Source: Candidatus Eiseniibacteriota bacterium
GTDB lineage: Bacteria; Eisenbacteria; RBG-16-71-46; CAIMUX01; WJJG01
Length of the DNA: 10,487 nt
NCBI GenBank assembly: GCA_016867695.1
Contig: VGIY01000069.1
Location: 1 to 10,487 of the forward strand
Direction of reading: 5' to 3'
Shown here: one piece after another, positions 6,387 through 10,487 of the stretch
Numbering within the stretch: position 1 is the stretch's first letter
Layout of the letters: the number at the start of each line of letters is the position of its first letter
The notes under the pieces: generated by a model
Seen by the model: only the letters and a program-made list of their open reading frames with translations
Told to the model about the DNA's origin: nothing
Database searches by the model: none
Made by a program: the position numbers and the translations under genes

Positions 6387-7442
6387 ATGGCCGCAGGGAT
6401 CATCGGCTACGGCGCGCACATCCCCCGCCGGCGCATCAAGGTCGAGGAGATCGCCAAGGTGTGGGGCGCGGACGCGCCGAGCTACAAGAAGGGCCTCGAG
6501 CTGCGCGAGAAGTCGGTTCCCGGCCTGGACGAGGACACGATCACGCTCTCGGTCGAGGCGGCGCGCAACGCGCTCGCCCGCGCGCAGATCGACCCGGCGG
6601 AGATCGGCGCCGTCTATGTCGGCTCCGAGTCGCATCCGTACGCCGTCAAACCCTCCGGCACGACCGTGGCCGAGGCGCTTGGGGCGACCCCCGACTGCCA
6701 CTGCGCCGATCTCGAGTTCGCCTGCAAGGCCGGCTCGGAGGGCATGTTCGTCGCCTACGGCCTGGTCAAGGCGGGCCTGATCAAGTACGGCCTGGGCATC
6801 GGCGCCGACACCTCGCAGGGGGCGCCGGGAGACGCGCTCGAGTACTCGGCGGCGGCCGGCGCCGCCGCCTTCCTCATGGGCGACGACGACGACAAGCTGA
6901 TCGCCTCGATCGACGAGACCTACTCGTTCATGACCGACACGCCCGACTTCTGGCGCCGCGAGCACCAGTTCTACCCTTCCCATGGCGGGCGCTTCACCGG
7001 CGAGCCGGCCTACTTCCGCACGGTCACCGGGGCGGTGCGCGGAATCCTCGGGAAGTCGGGGATGAAGCCGGCCGATTTCAAGTACGCCATCTTCCATCAG
7101 CCCAACGGCAAGTTCCCCAAGCGGGTCGGCAAGATGCTCGGCTTCACCATGGAGCAGATCGACACGGGGCGGCTGGTGCCGACGCTCGGCAACACCTACT
7201 CCGGCTCCTCCCCGCTCGGCCTGACCGCGGTCCTCGACGTGGCCGAGCCGGGGGACCGCGTCCTGATGTGCTCCTACGGCTCCGGCGCCGGCAGCGACGC
7301 CTTCGTCTTCACGGTGCGGCCGCGGGTTCGCGAGACGCGCGACCTGGCGCCGCGGACCCGCTGGCTGCTGGACGAGCATGTCCGCTACATCGAGTACGGC
7401 GAGTACGCCAAGCTGCGCCGCAAGATCCGCATGGCGGAGTAG
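6387..7442 (+). CDS. Archaeal-type hydroxymethylglutaryl-CoA synthase
   Basis: The 351-aa enzyme would condense acetyl-CoA with acetoacetyl-CoA to 3-hydroxy-3-methylglutaryl-CoA. The opening GIIGYGAHIPRRRIKVEEIAKVWG (4-27) and the short length are typical of the archaeal form; bacterial MvaS and eukaryotic enzymes are longer. The catalytic triad is visible: Glu81 in VGSESHPY, the nucleophile Cys113 in EFACKAGSEG, and His237 in IFHQPNGKFP. GNTYSGSSPLGL (268-279) and SYGSGAGSDAF (296-306) are the usual C-terminal thiolase-fold loops. In archaea this protein is encoded next to a thiolase and a DUF35 protein and forms a complex with them; the same order is seen here, with the thiolase 10 nt downstream. 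The start at 6387 is set by AAGGAGGTG. No mevalonate-pathway gene such as HMG-CoA reductase is in view, so its product may feed the C5 acyl-CoA genes downstream instead. Confidence 0.93.
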   Translation: MAAGIIGYGAHIPRRRIKVEEIAKVWGADAPSYKKGLELREKSVPGLDEDTITLSVEAARNALARAQIDPAEIGAVYVGSESHPYAVKPSGTTVAEALGATPDCHCADLEFACKAGSEGMFVAYGLVKAGLIKYGLGIGADTSQGAPGDALEYSAAAGAAAFLMGDDDDKLIASIDETYSFMTDTPDFWRREHQFYPSHGGRFTGEPAYFRTVTGAVRGILGKSGMKPADFKYAIFHQPNGKFPKRVGKMLGFTMEQIDTGRLVPTLGNTYSGSSPLGLTAVLDVAEPGDRVLMCSYGSGAGSDAFVFTVRPRVRETRDLAPRTRWLLDEHVRYIEYGEYAKLRRKIRMAE

Positions 7443-7452
7443 GAGGAGAACG

Positions 7453-8607
7453 ATGAGAGACGTAGCCGTCATCGGCGTCGGCATGCAGAAGTGGGGCGAG
7501 CTGTGGGCCAAGTCGATCCGTGACATCTGGGTTGAGTCCGCCCTGATGGCGATGGACGACGCCGGCGTGGACCACATCGATTCGATGTACGTGGGCAGCA
7601 TGAGCCCAGGCCTCTTCTCGTCCCAGGAGCACCTCGAGTCGCTGCTGGCCGACTACCTCGGGCAGCACCACGTGCCGGCCACGCGGGTGGAGTCGGCCTG
7701 CGCTTCGGGGGGGCTCGCCTTCCGCCTGGCCTGGATGGAGGTGGCCAGCGGCCTGAGCGACGTCGTCCTCGCCTCGGGCGTCGAGAAGATGACCGATGTC
7801 AGCGGCAGCGAGGCGACCCACGCCCTGGCCACCGCCGCGGACATGAAGTGGGAGGGCATGAGCGGCGTCACCTTCCCCGGCCTCTACGCGATGATGGCCG
7901 TCGCCCACATGCACAAGTATGGCACGACGCGCCAGCAGCTCGCCCAGGTGGCCGTGAAGAACCACGAGAACGGGTCGAAGAACCCGCGCGCGCAGTTCCC
8001 GATGCGGATCACGGTCGAGGATGTCATCCACTCGGTCCAGGTGGCCGATCCGCTGAACATCCTCGACTGCTCGCCGATCACCGACGGCGCCGCGGCGGTG
8101 ATCCTCGTTCCGGCCGACCAGGTGAAGAAGTACAAGAAGCCGGGCGTGAAGGTGACCGGCAGCGGGCACGCCACCGACACGATCGCGCTCCACTCGCGCG
8201 AGGACCTGGCCGCCATTCGCGCCGCGGCCATCGCCGCCGAGGGCGCCTATCGCATGGCCGGCAAGACGCCCAAGGACATCGACTTCGCCGAGGTGCACGA
8301 CTGCTTCACGATCGCCGAGATCCTGATCAGCGAGGCGCTCGGCTTCTTCGAGCCGGGCCAGGGCGGGCCGGCCGCCGAGGCGGGGTGGACCGCGCTGGGG
8401 GGCCGGATCCCGATCAACCCGAGCGGGGGGCTCAAGTCCAAGGGCCATCCGGTCGGCGCGACCGGCGTCGCCCAGATCGTCGAGATCACCGAGCAGTTGC
8501 GCGGCGAGTGCGGGCCGCGCCAGGTCAAGGGCGCCCGCGTGGGGCTGGCGCAGAACATGGGCGGCAGCGGCGGCAGCTGCCTCGTGCATATCCTGGAGGT
8601 GATGTAA
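7453..8607 (+). CDS. Archaeal/SCP2-type acetyl-CoA C-acetyltransferase (thiolase)
   Basis: This 384-aa thiolase would join two acetyl-CoA to acetoacetyl-CoA, or cleave acetoacetyl-CoA in reverse. The nucleophile is Cys83 in VESACASGG. His282 and Cys284 lie in VHDCFTIAE, and His332 in GHPVGATG. The C-terminal Cys loop of classical thiolases (CxGGG) is replaced by NMGGSGGS (368-375). In SCP2-type and archaeal enzymes the HDCF cysteine is thought to take over that acid/base role. The N-terminus (RDVAVIGVGMQKWGELW) is close to the archaeal partners of HMG-CoA synthase. The gene starts 10 nt after the synthase stop; its Shine-Dalgarno AGGAGGA (7441-7447) overlaps that stop codon, which indicates translational coupling. 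The next gene overlaps by one base (TAATG). In the archaeal complex the thiolase hands acetoacetyl-CoA directly to the synthase, making an unfavourable condensation workable. Other beta-ketoacyl-CoA substrates cannot be excluded. Confidence 0.92.
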   Translation: MRDVAVIGVGMQKWGELWAKSIRDIWVESALMAMDDAGVDHIDSMYVGSMSPGLFSSQEHLESLLADYLGQHHVPATRVESACASGGLAFRLAWMEVASGLSDVVLASGVEKMTDVSGSEATHALATAADMKWEGMSGVTFPGLYAMMAVAHMHKYGTTRQQLAQVAVKNHENGSKNPRAQFPMRITVEDVIHSVQVADPLNILDCSPITDGAAAVILVPADQVKKYKKPGVKVTGSGHATDTIALHSREDLAAIRAAAIAAEGAYRMAGKTPKDIDFAEVHDCFTIAEILISEALGFFEPGQGGPAAEAGWTALGGRIPINPSGGLKSKGHPVGATGVAQIVEITEQLRGECGPRQVKGARVGLAQNMGGSGGSCLVHILEVM

Positions 8608-9002
8608 TGCCCCCGGCCAGAGCATGGCGCAACTACCCGCAGCTCTATCGTCTGGAGGCGGCCCGCTGCACGAAGTGCGGCACCGTTCACTTTCCGCCGC
8701 GGCTGGTCTGCAGCCACTGCCGCAACCGCAGCTTCGAGACCTTCCGGCTCGGACGGACCGGGCAGCTGGTCAGCTACACGGTCATCCGCACGCCGTCGGC
8801 CGAGTTCACCGGCCAGGCGCCGTTCGCCGTGGGCATCGTCGAGATGGACGATCGGGTGCGCCTGACGGCGCAGGTCGTCGACGTCGGCTTTGACGAGCTG
8901 CGCGTCGGGCTGCCGGTCCGGCTCGAGTTCCGGCGGATCTCCGCCGAGGGAGAGTCGGGCGTGATCCACTACGGCTACAAGGCCGCGCCGGTGCGCGGCT
9001 AG
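8607..9002 (+). CDS. DUF35 zinc-ribbon/OB-fold protein bridging thiolase and HMG-CoA synthase
   Basis: The 131-aa protein has an N-terminal helix (RNYPQLYRLEA), then a four-cysteine zinc ribbon (C21-x2-C24, C35-x2-C38), then an OB fold from about residue 45 (GRTGQLVSYTVIRTPSAEFTGQAPFAVGIVEMDD). This is the DUF35 layout. In the structurally studied archaeal complex, DUF35 sits between thiolase and HMG-CoA synthase and provides a shared CoA-binding site that channels the intermediate. The gene begins with TAATG, its A being the last base of the thiolase stop, so the two are translated together. It has no catalytic residues of its own that I can see. DUF35 proteins also accompany other thiolases, such as the benzoylsuccinyl-CoA thiolase BbsAB, but the gene order favours the HMG-CoA role. 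Confidence 0.9.
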   Translation: MPPARAWRNYPQLYRLEAARCTKCGTVHFPPRLVCSHCRNRSFETFRLGRTGQLVSYTVIRTPSAEFTGQAPFAVGIVEMDDRVRLTAQVVDVGFDELRVGLPVRLEFRRISAEGESGVIHYGYKAAPVRG

Positions 9003-9104
9003 TCCGCCCGCGGGCCGGGCCGCGGGGCGGGCGCGGGCTCTCGGCGGGCCGGCTCGCCCGGGCGCGCCCGCCCGGGCCGTCCGGCGGGCCGCGAGGGGGG
9101 CGGG
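9003..9104 (+). other. GC-rich intercistronic spacer with inverted and direct repeats
   Basis: This 102-nt gap is nearly all G and C and is the largest gap in an otherwise tight operon. GCCCGGGC occurs twice (9056-9063 and 9070-9077); each copy is self-complementary and the two can pair across a 6-nt loop. CGGCGGGCCG is directly repeated at 9042-9051 and 9082-9091. There is no U-tract and no promoter-like sequence. It may set different mRNA levels for the two halves of the operon, but this is inference. Confidence 0.4.
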
Positions 9105-9887
9105 GTGGCACAGGAGACGGTTCGCGTCGAGCGGGCGGGCGAGGTGGCCCGGGTGGTCCTCGCCCGGCCAGAGATCCGCAACGCCTTCAACGACGAGATG
9201 CTCTCCGGGCTGCTGGCGGCCTTCGCCGCGCTGCGCGCGGACGACGCCGTCCGGGTCGTGGTGCTGACGGGCGCCGGGGAAGCCTTCTGCGCCGGGGCCG
9301 ATCTGCACTGGATGCGCCGCGTCGTCGAATACAGCCGCGAGGAGAGCTACGCCGACTCGCTGCGCCTGGCCGAGATGCTGCGCGAGGTCTACACCTGCCC
9401 GAAGCCGGTGATCGCCCGCGTCCAGGGTCCGGCGATCGGCGGCGGGACGGGGCTCGTGGCCGCGAGCGACATCGCCATCGCCTCCGAGGACGCCTTCTTC
9501 GCCTTCACCGAGACCAAGCTCGGCCTGACGCCGGCGGCCATCTCCCCCTACCTGCTCAAGCGGATGGGCGAGCGCAACCTGCGCGAGTACTGCCTGACGG
9601 GCGAGCGCTTCGGCGCGCGGCGGGCGGTCGAGCTGGGGCTGGTCAACGCCGCCGTGCCGGCGGGAGAGCTCGACGCGGCGGTGGAGGCGAGGATCGCCCT
9701 GCTGCTGAGCGGCGGGCCGACGGCCCTGGCCGTCTCCAAGGAGCTCATCCGCGGGATCGGCGAGCGGACGGTCGAGGAGAACGGCCCCTACACGGCGGAA
9801 GTGATCGCCCGGCTGCGCCGGGGAGACGAGGGACAGGAGGGCATGCGCGCCTTCCTCGAGCGGCGCAAGCCCCGCTGGGCGCCCTGA
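9105..9887 (+). CDS. liuC: Crotonase-family 3-methylglutaconyl-CoA hydratase, LiuC-like
   Basis: The 260-aa enoyl-CoA hydratase relative would interconvert 3-methylglutaconyl-CoA and HMG-CoA. AFCAGADLHWMRR (60-72) is the oxyanion-hole segment; the 'ADLxWM' form is characteristic of methylglutaconyl-CoA hydratases. The second oxyanion loop is IGGGTGL (111-117). Glu136 in FTETKLGL matches the second catalytic Glu of crotonases. The first one is replaced by Gly116 (GGGTG instead of GGGCE), as I recall for bacterial LiuC proteins. LTPAAISPYLLKRMGERNLREYCLTGERF is also LiuC-like. The start is GTG at 9105 after a G-rich stretch (GAGGGGGG, 9093-9100); no ATG fits the family N-terminus. It follows the HMG-CoA synthase set on the same strand and precedes a biotin carboxylase, linking HMG-CoA to 3-methylcrotonyl-CoA chemistry. 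A general enoyl-CoA hydratase is the alternative. Confidence 0.85.
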   Translation: MAQETVRVERAGEVARVVLARPEIRNAFNDEMLSGLLAAFAALRADDAVRVVVLTGAGEAFCAGADLHWMRRVVEYSREESYADSLRLAEMLREVYTCPKPVIARVQGPAIGGGTGLVAASDIAIASEDAFFAFTETKLGLTPAAISPYLLKRMGERNLREYCLTGERFGARRAVELGLVNAAVPAGELDAAVEARIALLLSGGPTALAVSKELIRGIGERTVEENGPYTAEVIARLRRGDEGQEGMRAFLERRKPRWAP

Positions 9888-9938
9888 TCCCGGCGCCGGA
9901 GGATCGTCGCCCCCCGCGGGCGGCGATGACGGAGGACG

Positions 9939-10487
9939 ATGCTCAAGCGTGTGCTGATCGCCAATCGCGGCGAGATCGCCCTGCGCGTGATCCGCGCCTG
10001 CCGCCGGCTGGGCATCGAGTCGGTCGCCGTCTACTCCGAGGCCGACGCGGACTCGCCCCACCTCGAGCAGGCCGACCGGCGCGTCTGCATCGGCCCGCCC
10101 CGGAGCGCCGAGAGCTACCTGCGCATGGAGGCCCTCCTCCAGGCGGCCGAGCAGAACGACTGCTGCGCGATCCACCCCGGCTACGGCTTCCTGGCCGAGA
10201 ACGCGCTCTTCGCCGAGCTGTGCGAACAGGCCAAGGTGTCCTTCATCGGCCCGCCGGCGACGGCGATCCGGGCGATGGGCGACAAGGCGACCGCGCGCGA
10301 GACGATGCGCGCGGCGGGGCTCCCGGTGATCCCCGGCTCCCGGGGCACGCTGCCCGATCCTGAGGCGGGGAAGCGGCTGGCGGACGAGATCGGCTATCCG
10401 GTGCTGCTCAAGGCGACCGCCGGCGGCGGCGGCAAGGGCATGCGCCGCGTCGACGATCCCCGGGACTTCGCCGCCCGCTACGGCGAG
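9939..10487 (+). CDS. accC: Biotin carboxylase subunit of an acyl-CoA carboxylase, N-terminal part
   Basis: The first 183 codons are present; the gene continues past the right edge. The enzyme would carboxylate biotin with ATP and bicarbonate. Visible are the N-terminal fold (KRVLIANRGEIALRVIRAC, 3-21), AIHPGYGFLAENALF, FIGPPATAIRAMGDKATAR, and the ATP-grasp glycine loop KATAGGGGKGM. The ATG at 9939 follows GGAGG at 9931-9935 and lies 51 nt after the hydratase stop, so it is likely in the same operon. The sequence reads most like AccC-type stand-alone subunits, but the decisive C-terminus is missing. If it runs on to about 650 residues with a biotinyl domain, it would be the alpha subunit of methylcrotonyl-CoA carboxylase (LiuD), which its neighbour suggests. 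Acetyl- or propionyl-CoA carboxylase remain possible. Confidence 0.9.
   Translation, partial: MLKRVLIANRGEIALRVIRACRRLGIESVAVYSEADADSPHLEQADRRVCIGPPRSAESYLRMEALLQAAEQNDCCAIHPGYGFLAENALFAELCEQAKVSFIGPPATAIRAMGDKATARETMRAAGLPVIPGSRGTLPDPEAGKRLADEIGYPVLLKATAGGGGKGMRRVDDPRDFAARYGE

Noticed and set aside
5930..6403. Open minus-strand frame extending the acyl-CoA dehydrogenase N-terminus by 158 codons
   Set aside because: The extension is Gly/Arg/Ala-rich, comes mainly from the 15-bp repeat, overlaps the operon promoter and leader, and matches nothing in the family. The ATG at 5929 fits the family start and has a ribosome-binding site.
8247..10175. Long minus-strand open frame opposite the thiolase, DUF35 and hydratase genes
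   Set aside because: It spans three well-supported plus-strand genes and has no recognisable domain; a composition artefact.

Overview
This is a GC-rich window from what is probably an uncultured bacterium. The left side encodes secreted peptidases in the style of the Fibrobacterota-Chlorobiota-Bacteroidota (FCB) superphylum: a gingipain-type propeptide, and a papain-fold protease ending in a 'HPNPFAP' strand plus FlgD-like Ig tail, the usual cargo signal of type IX-like secretion. High GC together with such tails fits lineages like Candidatus Eisenbacteria or Krumholzibacteriota. That assignment is inference, because no rRNA or marker gene is present.

Layout. (1) 1-422, minus: N-terminal part of a C25 (gingipain-like) protease precursor, cut by the window edge. 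(2) 886-3009, minus: a complete multidomain C1A (papain) protease. Both carry signal peptides. (3) 3421-4719, plus: an orphan radical SAM protein of unknown function, starting at GTG. It converges on (4) 4772-5929, minus: an acyl-CoA dehydrogenase, with a strong hairpin between the two. (5) 5930-6386: a divergent control region holding two good promoter candidates facing apart, a GC-rich 15-bp tandem repeat next to one of them, and a structured leader in front of (6) a plus-strand operon. The operon order is archaeal-type HMG-CoA synthase (6387-7442), SCP2/archaeal-type thiolase (7453-8607), a DUF35 zinc-ribbon/OB protein (8607-9002), a LiuC-like methylglutaconyl-CoA hydratase (9105-9887), and a biotin carboxylase subunit (9939 to the window end).

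How they work together. The first three operon genes match the archaeal complex that condenses acetyl-CoA to acetoacetyl-CoA and passes it to HMG-CoA synthase, with DUF35 bridging the two enzymes. The next genes belong to the neighbouring chemistry: HMG-CoA <-> 3-methylglutaconyl-CoA <-> 3-methylcrotonyl-CoA. The cluster therefore outlines a route between acetyl-CoA and C5 branched acyl-CoAs. It could be a leucine-degradation branch without HMG-CoA lyase, or a synthetic branch toward isovaleryl-CoA as known from myxobacteria. The divergent acyl-CoA dehydrogenase looks like a partner but has the catalytic Glu of the short/medium-chain class rather than that of isovaleryl-CoA dehydrogenase. I see no tRNA, rRNA, CRISPR array or insertion sequence.
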